NCBI GenBank assembly: GCA_964627995.1
Contig: CAZVLN010000021.1
Location: 1-37,725 of the forward strand
DNA length: 37,725 bases
From: JAWLFI01 sp964627995
GTDB taxonomy: Bacteria; Bacteroidota; Bacteroidia; Chitinophagales; Saprospiraceae
Reading direction: 5' to 3'
The position numbers were made by a program, and so were the translations under genes. How positions within the stretch are numbered: position 1 is the first letter of the stretch; every line of letters begins with the position of its first letter. The notes under the pieces were generated by a model. It was not told the origin of the DNA. It saw nothing but the letters and a program-made list of their open reading frames with translations, and did not search any database. Below are positions 22,627-30,312 of this stretch, in pieces.

Positions 22627-23602
22627 AAAAATGAAATTCGCTTATAAATCCGGTCCGAAAGAAAGTCTTTTAAAATTTGAGGGGCTTGGTTAATGCCAAA
22701 AACTTGAGCCAATCCCAGATAGACAAAGATGGAAAAAATACCTAACACAACTAAGTGAATCAAGTAAATCATACTTCGCTGTGTTTCCTCTATTGCAGAT
22801 GAAATAAAACCTGAAGTCACCCATTGATAAACTAGCTGGTCGCTCAAAAACAAAATCAAGATCATTCCGAGAGCGATAGCCCCGACGGGAATGTAGTTTG
22901 TTAAGTGTCTCCTCATGCTTAAACCAACCACCTTTTTTACCCAATAAACCCCTGGCAGATAACCCAACATTATACCCACAGATACCCCAATAGCCACTCC
23001 TAGGATTCCCCAAAATGCTCCGATTACAATTCCAGCAATAGTGAATACGCTTGTCACTAGAGTGTTATAAAAATGAATACGTGTCCGGTTAAGAGCAATA
23101 AAAATATTGGGCAGAAGTGCAGCTACAGAAAAGACCATACCCCCAATACTCATAACGCGCATAAGAGGAATCATTGCACTCCACTCCGATCCAAAAACAC
23201 CCAGCACAAAATACGGGGCAAGCACAAACAATATTCCCATCATGGGGAAGGTGATAAATGCAGTGGTTTTATTTACTTTCAAATAAGTGTCTATAATCCG
23301 CTCCGGCTCATTTTGAATTTTAGAGAATGAGGCAAACATCACCCTATTGATGGCTTGAGAAATGTTACTTACCGGCAAATTCAATATGCTATAGGAGCGC
23401 CCATAAATTCCAGTATCAAAAGAACCAAACCANNNNNNNNNNNNNNNNNNNNNNNNNNNNNNNNNNNNNNNNNNNNNNNNNNNNNNNNNNNNNNNNNNNN
23501 NNNNNNNNNNNNNNNNNNNNNNNNNNNNNNNNCCATTTGGTCGATGACTCCCCATCGAAGACCTTTGATCGTTTTCCCTTTAAAATTTGATGTTGTTGCC
23601 AA
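22608..23602 (-). CDS. Wzx-type polysaccharide flippase, interrupted by an assembly gap
   Basis: A MOP-superfamily lipid-linked oligosaccharide flippase (WzxC/TuaB-like), which would turn undecaprenyl-linked repeat units across the inner membrane. The first 23 residues are visible before the gap: a TTG start at 23602, then KGKTIKGLRWGVIDQM, the usual family opening. About 270 residues follow after the gap, from WFGSFDTGIYGRSYSILNLP with six or seven hydrophobic segments to KRISFLWTLKK. The two sides are in different frames only because the gap is a 100-N placeholder. Family length suggests about 150-180 residues are missing. The TTG follows the cysD stop directly (TAATTG); the frame cannot be extended upstream. 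The end overlaps cysN by 19 bases. Confidence 0.8.
23433..23532. other. Assembly gap, 100 N
   Basis: Exactly 100 N, the conventional placeholder for a gap of unknown length. Flippase sequence of the right polarity flanks it on both sides, so the simplest reading is one gene with a few hundred bases missing. A much larger hidden segment with further genes cannot be excluded. Confidence 0.98.
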
Positions 23603-24505
23603 TTAAAAGTATCCTAACTTTTTCCTATCCTCCATAGCTGTCTCAGAGCGCTTGTCGTCTGATCTTCCACCTCGTTCTGTAATCCGTGTAGTAGCAATTT
23701 CTTCAATGATATCCTCAACCTCAGAAGCGTATGACTCGATCACGCCGGTGCAGGTCATATCTCCTATGGTACGGCATCGAACTTTTTTCATTTGGACTTC
23801 CTCACCTGGCTTTTTGGCAATATAATCAGTGTCAGCCAGCAGAATTCCGTCTCGCTCAAAAACGGGTCGCTCGTGCGCGAAGTATAAACTGGGTAAAGGA
23901 ACCTTTTCTGCTGCTAAATACTGCCAAACATCTAATTCAGTCCAGTTTGAAATGGGAAAAACGCGAAAGTGTTCGCCTATACTTTTGCGACCATTAAATA
24001 GGTTCCAAAGCTCTGGCCGTTGATTTTTTGGATCCCACTGTCCAAAGTCATCCCGGTGAGAAAAAAAGCGTTCCTTGGCTCGGGCTTTCTCCTCATCTCT
24101 ACGTCCACCACCCAGCGCCGCATCAAAATGGCCCGATTCGATAGACTCCAGTAAAACATGCGTTTGCAAACTGTTTCGACTGGCATTTATTCCTTTTTCT
24201 TCTTGCAACTTACCTTGATCAATAGCCTCTTGTACACTACCTACGATGAGCTTGGCGCCGAGACGCTCAACCAGTTCATCGCGAAATTTAATTGTTTCAG
24301 GGAAGTTATGTCCCGTATCAATATGGAGTAAAGGAAAGGGGATGCGGCCCGGATGGAAGGCCTTGGCTGCTAAATGCGTAAGCAAAATAGAGTCTTTGCC
24401 CCCAGAAAAGAGAATTACCGGATGCTCAAACTGTGCAGCCACTTCGCGCATCACAAAGATGGACTCAGCCTCTAATTCTTCTAAATGGCTCAATTGGTAG
24501 TTCAT
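23603..24505 (-). CDS. cysD: Sulfate adenylyltransferase subunit 2
   Basis: A 300-residue catalytic subunit of ATP sulfurylase, of the PAPS-reductase/ATP-pyrophosphatase fold. The PP-loop LFSGGKDSILLTHLA lies at about residues 32-46. FPLLHIDTGHNFPETI, GGGRRDEEKARAKERFFS and FPISNWTELDVWQYL are the CysD signatures that separate it from CysH-type reductases. The C-terminal RGGRSDDKRSETAMEDRKKLGYF is the conserved CysD tail. Usually cysN follows directly; here a flippase gene starts at the next base after the stop. cysC lies 34 bases upstream in the same direction. Confidence 0.95.
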   Translation of the reverse strand: MNYQLSHLEELEAESIFVMREVAAQFEHPVILFSGGKDSILLTHLAAKAFHPGRIPFPLLHIDTGHNFPETIKFRDELVERLGAKLIVGSVQEAIDQGKLQEEKGINASRNSLQTHVLLESIESGHFDAALGGGRRDEEKARAKERFFSHRDDFGQWDPKNQRPELWNLFNGRKSIGEHFRVFPISNWTELDVWQYLAAEKVPLPSLYFAHERPVFERDGILLADTDYIAKKPGEEVQMKKVRCRTIGDMTCTGVIESYASEVEDIIEEIATTRITERGGRSDDKRSETAMEDRKKLGYF

Positions 24506-24539
24506 AATTCAAAAAATTTAATGCCAGTTTTAATCAATT

Positions 24540-25148
24540 TTACTGTTTGTGGATGATTACTTTTTGTTCAATAAACTGTAAGACCTTCCTGCGACTTTCG
24601 CCTAAGCTTTCTTTCGCTGTATTTAGCACTAGATCAGGACTTTTGGGCGCTTCATAAGGTGAGCTGATACCTGTAAAGTCCTGTATCTCTCCTGCGCGGG
24701 CTTTTTTGTATAGGCCTTTCACGTCCCGATCTTCACATACATCCAACGGGGCCTGAACGTAAATTTCGTAAAAGTCTCGAGGCCCAATAATCTGTCGCGC
24801 GCGCTCACGTATAGCTAGGGTGGGACTGATGAAGCATGCAAGCACAATCATATTCGATTCACAAAACATTTTTGACATCTCTGCAATGCGTCGGATATTC
24901 TCCGCTCGGTCCTCTTCAGAGAAGCTCAAATTATTACTGATTCCCGTTCGAATATTATCGCCGTCTAACATTTTAGGCCATAGTTTTCGGGTAAAAAGAG
25001 CATGCTCTACGCCCATGGCTACCGTGCTTTTACCCGACCCCGAGAGGCCTGTAAACCAAAAGACGGCCGATTTGAAGCCCCAAATCTGCTCGCGCTGATC
25101 GCGGGATACCAACTTGTCCGTGTTGGGAAAAATGTTTTCTGGTATCAT
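24540..25148 (-). CDS. cysC: Adenylylsulfate (APS) kinase
   Basis: A 202-residue kinase that phosphorylates APS to PAPS, the universal sulfate donor. Walker A GLSGSGKST lies near residues 33-41, followed by LDGDNIRTGISNNLSFSEEDRAENIRR, the APS-binding and lid region. FYEIYVQAPLDVCEDRDVKGLYKKARAGEI and DFTGISSPYEAP complete the family pattern. The start MIPENIFPNTDK is preferred over an ATG three codons earlier (25157) by analogy with family N-termini. It is the first gene after a 231-base promoter region and probably heads the unit cysC-cysD-flippase-cysN-phosphatase-Wza-Wzc. PAPS is needed either for sulfotransferases or for PAPS reductase; no reductase gene is seen in the window. Confidence 0.95.
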   Translation of the reverse strand: MIPENIFPNTDKLVSRDQREQIWGFKSAVFWFTGLSGSGKSTVAMGVEHALFTRKLWPKMLDGDNIRTGISNNLSFSEEDRAENIRRIAEMSKMFCESNMIVLACFISPTLAIRERARQIIGPRDFYEIYVQAPLDVCEDRDVKGLYKKARAGEIQDFTGISSPYEAPKSPDLVLNTAKESLGESRRKVLQFIEQKVIIHKQ

Positions 25149-25266
25149 GATAACCATTTTTTAACAGATGACCGGACCGATCCTTGCGGCAGCCACTGCC
25201 ACAATCGCTCATGGAAATAATACAAGATAAGTTTTGTAACTACTTCAATACTTCCGATTGAAAGGG

Positions 25267-25274
25267 CAAAGGTA
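25267..25274 (-). promoter_or_regulatory. -7 promoter box of the cysC-wzc operon
   Basis: TACCTTTG on the - strand matches TAnnTTTG exactly and lies about 120 bases upstream of cysC, leaving a long leader. A TTG (25303-25301) is a weak -33 candidate at a slightly long spacing. The 231-base gap between the oxidoreductase gene and cysC otherwise contains no recognisable gene. Confidence 0.4.
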
Positions 25275-25388
25275 AGATTTCCTGTAATGAAATACGAAAT
25301 CAACTAAGTATCTAAGGTCCCCAAAATCCTCCAGCTAACCCCTTTGATAAAACTCCCTAGGTGCGATTCCTTTTCCGGAAGTGTTATC

Positions 25389-26357
25389 TTATCGCTCAAA
25401 AGGGTGGCTTTCTAATGGCAAGGCTGCGAAGGGATGGTAATCTCCTTGTAAACCTAATGGGGTTTGGTTTCGAATGTCATGCACAATCTTGATGGCTGGC
25501 TTCGCTTCTGAAATTCGGAACCCCTTTCCACTGAGAATCCCTTCATATGAACGAGTGTGAAGCTCCGTAAATCCGCCACTAAACTCAAACTCATCTTCTC
25601 CGATTACCAGCGATCTGAATGTCCGTTGTCCCTGAGCCTTGACCTCTTCGGGCAAAGTGTCTGCATTTATACTTAAAAACCAACGGACTCGAGCCTTTTC
25701 AAATTCAAGATATCCAGCAGCTCGATCGTGTGAATGAATATGCACTTTGTTTTCTTGTACATCGCCGAAGATCCATTGTAACATATCGTAAAAATGCACT
25801 CCAATATTCGTAGCAATACCGCCTGATTTAGCACTCTGTCCTTTCCAACTCGAATAATACCAATTTCCCCGACTTGTTATATATGTTAAATCGATATCAG
25901 TTTTTTTATCTGAAGCTTGCCGCTCTATCTTTTCCTTTAGTTTTATTACGGAAGGATGCAGTCGCAATTGTAAAATATTATAAATATGCCGACCGCTCTC
26001 CTTCTCCATTTTTTCTAGCGCTTCTACATTCCAGGGATTCATAACGATGGGTTTTTCACATATAACATCTGCTTCCTGGCGCAGTCCAAACCGAATATGC
26101 GCATCGTGTAAATAATTCGGTGAGCAGACAGCAATATAGTCGAGGCCCTTTTCCTCTCTTCTCAGTTTATCCACATGTCGATCAAACCGCTCAAATTCCG
26201 TGAAAAAATCAGCATTGGGAAAGTAGCTATCTATCACCCCTACTGAATCGTTAGGGTCCAGGGCAGCGAGCAGTTTATTACCTGTATCTTGAATTGCTTT
26301 CATATGGCGAGGCGCTACATATCCAGCTGCCCCAATCAGACCAAAATTCTTTTCCAT
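25389..26357 (-). CDS. WlbA/WbpB-like Gfo/Idh/MocA nucleotide-sugar oxidoreductase
   Basis: A 322-residue NAD-dependent oxidoreductase. The N-terminus NFGLIGAAGYVAPRHMKAI (about 4-22) is the Rossmann motif of the WlbA/WbpB subgroup, which oxidises C3 of UDP-N-acetylglucosaminuronic acid en route to diacetamido uronic acids. ICEKPIVMNPWN contains the EKP catalytic Lys motif. GGIATNIGVHFYDML (about 185-199) supplies the conserved His of the substrate site. The dehydrogenase that would make its substrate is encoded at 28999-30312. The aminotransferase and acetyltransferase that normally complete the pathway are not in the window. It follows rfbA by 4 bases in the same operon. Confidence 0.88.
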   Translation of the reverse strand: MEKNFGLIGAAGYVAPRHMKAIQDTGNKLLAALDPNDSVGVIDSYFPNADFFTEFERFDRHVDKLRREEKGLDYIAVCSPNYLHDAHIRFGLRQEADVICEKPIVMNPWNVEALEKMEKESGRHIYNILQLRLHPSVIKLKEKIERQASDKKTDIDLTYITSRGNWYYSSWKGQSAKSGGIATNIGVHFYDMLQWIFGDVQENKVHIHSHDRAAGYLEFEKARVRWFLSINADTLPEEVKAQGQRTFRSLVIGEDEFEFSGGFTELHTRSYEGILSGKGFRISEAKPAIKIVHDIRNQTPLGLQGDYHPFAALPLESHPFER

Positions 26358-26361
26358 TTCT

Positions 26362-27240
26362 TTAATTTCTTTTTTCTGTTTCTAAAAGTTGAAGTAAATA
26401 TTTTCCATAGCCACTTTTACGTAAGGGGTCTGCTAATCTTTTAAGTTGTTCAGCACTAATAAAGCCCTTACGGAAAGCGACCTCCTCAATACAGCCAACT
26501 TTTAAGCTTTGTCGTTTTTCTATGACCCGTACAAATTCAGAAGCATCATTTAAACTCTCAAAAGTCCCGGTGTCTAACCATGCCATACCTCTTTGCATAA
26601 TTCCAACAGTAAGTTCCTTTCGTTGGAGATACACTTTATTGACATCCGTGATTTCGTACTCACCGCGAGCTGATGGTTCAATTTTACTCGCGATATCCAC
26701 TACCTTATTATCGTAAAAGTACAAACCGGGTACGGCATAATTCGATCGCGGATGCTTTGGCTTTTCCTCTAAAGATAACACCCGGTGATTTTGATCAAAC
26801 TCAACGACTCCATATCGCTGTGGATCGTGAACGCGATATGCAAACACACGCGCTCCAGACTCTACCTTAGCGTTATCTTCCATGAAACTAGACAAGCCTG
26901 CACCATAAAAAATATTATCTCCTAAAATCAAGGCCACCGAGTCATCTTTGATAAAATCCCGACCAATAGTGAAGGCCTGAGCTAAGCCCTTAGGCTCCGG
27001 CTGAATGGCATACTCAAATTGACAACCGAGTTGACTTCCATCGCCTAATAAGTTTTGGAAAGCAGCTTGATCTTCAGGAGTGGTTATAATTAAAATTTCT
27101 TTAATCCCAGCTAACATCAATAGCGATAACGGATAGTAGATCATCGGTTTATCGTAAATGGGCATTAATTGTTTAGATACAGCTTTTGTCAATGGATATA
27201 AACGCGTTCCTGATCCGCCGGCCAAAATAATTCCTTTCAT
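26362..27240 (-). CDS. rfbA: Glucose-1-phosphate thymidylyltransferase
   Basis: A 292-residue nucleotidyltransferase that makes dTDP-glucose from dTTP and glucose-1-phosphate, the first step of dTDP-deoxysugar synthesis. The signature GIILAGGSGTRLYPLT (residues 3-18), LMPIYDKPMIYYPLS, LGDNIFYG and GVVEFDQNHRVLSLEEKP are all intact, and the C-terminal allosteric helices are present. It lies 15 bases downstream of rfbB and 4 bases upstream of the WlbA-like gene. rfbC and rfbD are absent from the locus, so the end product may be a sugar other than dTDP-L-rhamnose, or the missing genes lie elsewhere. Confidence 0.96.
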   Translation of the reverse strand: MKGIILAGGSGTRLYPLTKAVSKQLMPIYDKPMIYYPLSLLMLAGIKEILIITTPEDQAAFQNLLGDGSQLGCQFEYAIQPEPKGLAQAFTIGRDFIKDDSVALILGDNIFYGAGLSSFMEDNAKVESGARVFAYRVHDPQRYGVVEFDQNHRVLSLEEKPKHPRSNYAVPGLYFYDNKVVDIASKIEPSARGEYEITDVNKVYLQRKELTVGIMQRGMAWLDTGTFESLNDASEFVRVIEKRQSLKVGCIEEVAFRKGFISAEQLKRLADPLRKSGYGKYLLQLLETEKRN

Positions 27241-27255
27241 AACGCCATTATACTT

Positions 27256-28305
27256 TTAAGAGTTACCATATTGTTTTTCGTAATATTCCTGATATGCACC
27301 TGAACTCACCGAGTCTAACCAATCTGAATGGGATAAATACCAATCGATGGTTTCAGACAAGCCTTCTTCAAATGTCACTGATGGCCTCCAACCGAGCGCG
27401 AGTTCAATCTTTCTTGCATCTATAGCATATCTGTGGTCGTGACCCGCGCGGTCTTTGACAAACTGGATCAATTCAGATGAAGTTCCGGTGGGGCGGTCCA
27501 ATTTCTTATCCATCAGGTTGCACAAAAGTTTTACCAGATCAATATTCTTCCACTCATTATGGCCTCCTATATTATATGTCTCGCCAAGTTCGCCATTTTG
27601 AAACACCTTTAAGATAGCTTCCGCGTGATCCTCAACATATAACCAATCTCGAACGTTTTTCCCAGACCCATAAACGGGTAGAGGTTTTTTCTCTATGATG
27701 TTTCGAATGAAAAGAGGAATAAGTTTTTCGGGAAATTGGTAAGGACCATAATTGTTTGAACAATTAGAAATAACAATTGGAAAACCGTAGGTGTGGCCCC
27801 ACGCCCGTACAAAGTGGTCTGAGCTAGCTTTTGATGCCGAATAGGGGCTCTTGGGATCATAAGGCGTATCCTCTCTAAAAAAACCCGTATCGCCCAGGCT
27901 GCCGTATACCTCATCTGTAGAGACGTGATAAAATCGCTTGTCTGAGAAATCATCTCCCCAGTGCTCCTTGGCAGCTTGGAGTAAATTTGCTGTACCCAGT
28001 ACATTAGTTTTTACAAAAATTAAAGGGTCACTGATCGACCGATCGACGTGGGACTCCGCTGCTAAATGAACCACTGCGTCAATATCGTATTTTTTGAAAA
28101 CGCCTCGCATGGATTCGAGGTCTTGAATATCTTCTTTTTCAAAACTATAATTGGAGGCACCCTCAATATCTGCAATGTTTTCTAAATTTCCGGCATATGT
28201 TAAACAGTCCAAGTTAATTATATGATCTTTTGGACGTTGTGTAACAAATGTCCTCACCACGTGTGATCCAATAAAGCCGGCGCCACCAGTTATTAAAATA
28301 TTCAT
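27256..28305 (-). CDS. rfbB: dTDP-glucose 4,6-dehydratase
   Basis: A 349-residue extended SDR converting dTDP-glucose to dTDP-4-keto-6-deoxyglucose with bound NAD. GGAGFIGSHVVR (residues 7-18), HLAAESHVDRSI, the active-site VSTDEVYGSLG (Thr-Asp-Glu) and YSASKASSDHFV (Tyr and Lys) are complete. NCSNNYGPYQFPEKLIPL and VYGSGKNVRDWLYVEDH are family hallmarks. It is the first sugar gene after the NusG-like antiterminator gene, with 167 bases between them that contain a weak terminator-like hairpin and an inverted repeat. rfbA follows 15 bases later. Confidence 0.96.
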   Translation of the reverse strand: MNILITGGAGFIGSHVVRTFVTQRPKDHIINLDCLTYAGNLENIADIEGASNYSFEKEDIQDLESMRGVFKKYDIDAVVHLAAESHVDRSISDPLIFVKTNVLGTANLLQAAKEHWGDDFSDKRFYHVSTDEVYGSLGDTGFFREDTPYDPKSPYSASKASSDHFVRAWGHTYGFPIVISNCSNNYGPYQFPEKLIPLFIRNIIEKKPLPVYGSGKNVRDWLYVEDHAEAILKVFQNGELGETYNIGGHNEWKNIDLVKLLCNLMDKKLDRPTGTSSELIQFVKDRAGHDHRYAIDARKIELALGWRPSVTFEEGLSETIDWYLSHSDWLDSVSSGAYQEYYEKQYGNS

Positions 28306-28325
28306 TGATACAAATTTGAGTCACC

Positions 28326-28345
28326 AGGTTTATATAAATAAACCT
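28326..28345. promoter_or_regulatory. Inverted repeat in the rfbB leader
   Basis: A perfect 8-base inverted repeat, AGGTTTAT-N4-ATAAACCT, ends 20 bases before the rfbB start. It could be a protein-binding site or an mRNA hairpin in the 5' leader. The symmetry is seen directly; a role is inferred. Confidence 0.35.
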
Positions 28346-28398
28346 TAATAAATAAGATTTTGCTTCTTTTTCACAAAGAACGACAATTTCAGCCATTC

Positions 28399-28428
28399 AA
28401 AAAAAATGAAAAATATAAGGCTTCGCCT
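28399..28428 (-). terminator. Weak terminator/attenuator-like site between the NusG-like gene and rfbB
   Basis: On the - strand, AGGC-GAA-GCCT forms a short stem at 28418-28428. It is followed by TATATTTTTC and a run of eight T. The stem is only 4 bp, so termination would be partial at best. Its place just after an RfaH/UpxY-type antiterminator gene and before the sugar genes makes it a plausible target for read-through control. Confidence 0.3.
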
Positions 28429-28472
28429 GCCATCTGTCTCATAACAGTGGTTTTTGATAGCCGCGACGCATA

Positions 28473-28997
28473 TTAAACTTTTCTCAATGCATGTAACGGC
28501 ACCTCTATGATCATAGTATGCTGAAATTGATTCATCGCTATACCAAGTCGCTGCTTACCACGCCACTCGACTAAGTGACCCTTGAGTCCCGTTAATTGCC
28601 CTGCTACGATCTCTACCTCTTCTCCCTTTTGCCATTTGCCTGGCTCTACCTCAATTTCTGACACCTCTCCCACCACTCTCTTCATCAAAATAATCTCTTC
28701 TTCTGGTATGGGGTCAATCTCACCTGAGGGACAAACCAACTCTATTACACCCGGAACAGACAATGCTCTACCAACCTTTTTTATACTCGTATGTATAAAG
28801 ACATACTGAGTAATGAGTGGCAATTGAACTTTGCGAACTTTTCGCTTGTATCGTCGTGTGCGCTCTTGAAGTGGCACCCAGCTTTCAATTCCCTTTTTTT
28901 GAAGCAACTTCATGACGTGTTTTTCCCTTCTCGGGAACACCCGCAAGGCTAACCAAACTTGATCAATTTCCTTTTCTCTGGCTAATGACGACATCAT
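28473..28997 (-). CDS. NusG-like transcription antiterminator (UpxY/RfaH type)
   Basis: A 174-residue NusG paralogue. The NGN domain (about 10-115) begins QVWLALRVFPRREKHVMKLLQKKGIESWVPL. A KOW domain follows (about 122-174) with KGEEVEIVAGQLTGLKGHLVEW. Specialised NusG proteins of this kind (RfaH, LoaP, Bacteroides UpxY) ride on RNA polymerase and prevent early termination in long capsule or exopolysaccharide operons. It is encoded one base after the UDP-sugar dehydrogenase stop and before rfbB, which fits control of the genes downstream. ATG at 28997 is used; a second Met follows directly. The general nusG is expected elsewhere in the genome. Confidence 0.9.
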   Translation of the reverse strand: MMSSLAREKEIDQVWLALRVFPRREKHVMKLLQKKGIESWVPLQERTRRYKRKVRKVQLPLITQYVFIHTSIKKVGRALSVPGVIELVCPSGEIDPIPEEEIILMKRVVGEVSEIEVEPGKWQKGEEVEIVAGQLTGLKGHLVEWRGKQRLGIAMNQFQHTMIIEVPLHALRKV

Positions 28998-28998
28998 A

Positions 28999-30312
28999 TT
29001 ATAATCTCCAGTACGTTAACTTTTCAGTGGCTTGGGACCCATACAGGCCCTTTAAATCGAACAATATCCCAACATCAGGGTTGAGCCATTTTTCGAAATC
29101 TTCTATTTTAAAGGAAGTATAGGCCTCATGAGCAACCGCCACAATGATAGCATCATAAGGGCCTTCAATAGAATCTACAAGCTCTACCCCATGCTGCTTC
29201 CGTACGTCCTCTTTGTCAGCATTAGGGTCAGACACGTCCACCTGAATAGAGTATTGACCAAGTTCGTGCGCAAGATCTGCCACTTTAGAATTCCGCACAT
29301 CAGATACATTCTCTTTAAAGGTAATGCCCAACATTAAAACTTTTGATTCTTTAGGATTTCGTCCTTTCTTTATTATCATCTGAACGAGGCGCTTCGCAAT
29401 ATAGGCGGGCATATCGTCATTAATTCTTCTTCCAGATAAGATAACTTGCGGATCGTGCCCCACCTGCCTCGCCTTAAACAAAAGATAATAGGGATCGACG
29501 CCTATACAATGACCGCCTACAAGACCAGGGTAGTACTTAGCGAAGTTCCACTTTGTTCCTGCAGCTTCAATGACCTCATGTGTATTGATACCCATTTTAT
29601 CAAAAATCATTGAGAGCTCATTGACAAAGGATATATTTAAATCTCGTTGGGTGTTTTCTATGACCTTGGCTGCCTCAGCTACTTTGATTGAACTTGCAGC
29701 ATAAACGCCACCCTGAATGACCGCACTATACAATTCTTCAATGACTCGAAGCGAATCGTCGTCACAAGCTGAAATCACCTTGGTGATTTTCTCAACTGTC
29801 CGGCTTTGTTCCCCGGGGTTGATGCGCTCTGGTGAATATCCGACTTTAAAATCTTCAATATATTTCAATCCGGATTCCTTTTCTAATACGGGCACACAGT
29901 CTTCTTCTGTACAACCGGGATATACCGTACTTTCGTAAATCACAATATCCCCTAGACTCAATGCCCGACCAATTTGTTCTGTAGCCGATAGCAACGGGCC
30001 CAAATTGGGAACCTTCCGATCATCTACCGGTGTGGGAACGGCTACGATATAAATCGAGCATTCTGCCATTGCAGATTCCGAAGCTGAAAACTCAATCGAT
30101 CTGCCTTCAAAAGTAGCCTTTGGAATTTCTCTAGCCGGATCTTTTTGCTGTTGAAGTGATTTGATTTTATCATGATTTATATCATATCCTACCACCTGCC
30201 ACTTCTTCGCAAAAGCCAACGCTAAGGGTAAACCGACATATCCCATGCCTACCACTGCTATTTTTATCAGACCCGCATCTAACTTAGAGAGTGTCATGCT
30301 TTTTTCTGCCAT
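28999..30312 (-). CDS. UDP-N-acetylhexosamine 6-dehydrogenase (TviB/WbpA type)
   Basis: A 437-residue nucleotide-sugar dehydrogenase that oxidises C6 of UDP-GlcNAc (or a related sugar) to the uronic acid in two NAD-dependent steps. The Rossmann motif KIAVVGMGYVGLPLALAFA lies near residues 17-35. ESTVYPGCTEE, EAAKVIENTQRDLNISFVNE and the catalytic GGHCIGVDPYYL (Cys near 267) are intact. GITFKENVSDVRNSKVADL is typical of the TviB branch. The ATG at 30312 overlaps the regulator gene by 19 bases; an ATG at 30297 would give a 4-base ATGA overlap and is an equally good start. Its product could feed both the 4-epimerase (16213-17184) and the WlbA-like oxidoreductase (25389-26357). Confidence 0.92.
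   Translation of the reverse strand: MAEKSMTLSKLDAGLIKIAVVGMGYVGLPLALAFAKKWQVVGYDINHDKIKSLQQQKDPAREIPKATFEGRSIEFSASESAMAECSIYIVAVPTPVDDRKVPNLGPLLSATEQIGRALSLGDIVIYESTVYPGCTEEDCVPVLEKESGLKYIEDFKVGYSPERINPGEQSRTVEKITKVISACDDDSLRVIEELYSAVIQGGVYAASSIKVAEAAKVIENTQRDLNISFVNELSMIFDKMGINTHEVIEAAGTKWNFAKYYPGLVGGHCIGVDPYYLLFKARQVGHDPQVILSGRRINDDMPAYIAKRLVQMIIKKGRNPKESKVLMLGITFKENVSDVRNSKVADLAHELGQYSIQVDVSDPNADKEDVRKQHGVELVDSIEGPYDAIIVAVAHEAYTSFKIEDFEKWLNPDVGILFDLKGLYGSQATEKLTYWRL

Noticed and set aside
21361..25148. Assimilatory sulfate reduction as the role of cysC/D/N
   Set aside because: No reductase genes accompany them and they are embedded among flippase and export genes; kept only as the alternative that would refute the sulfation idea.
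27910..27930. TAGAGACG resembling the palindrome at 4-31
   Set aside because: It lies in the rfbB coding sequence, encoding the conserved STDEV catalytic motif, and lacks the second arm.
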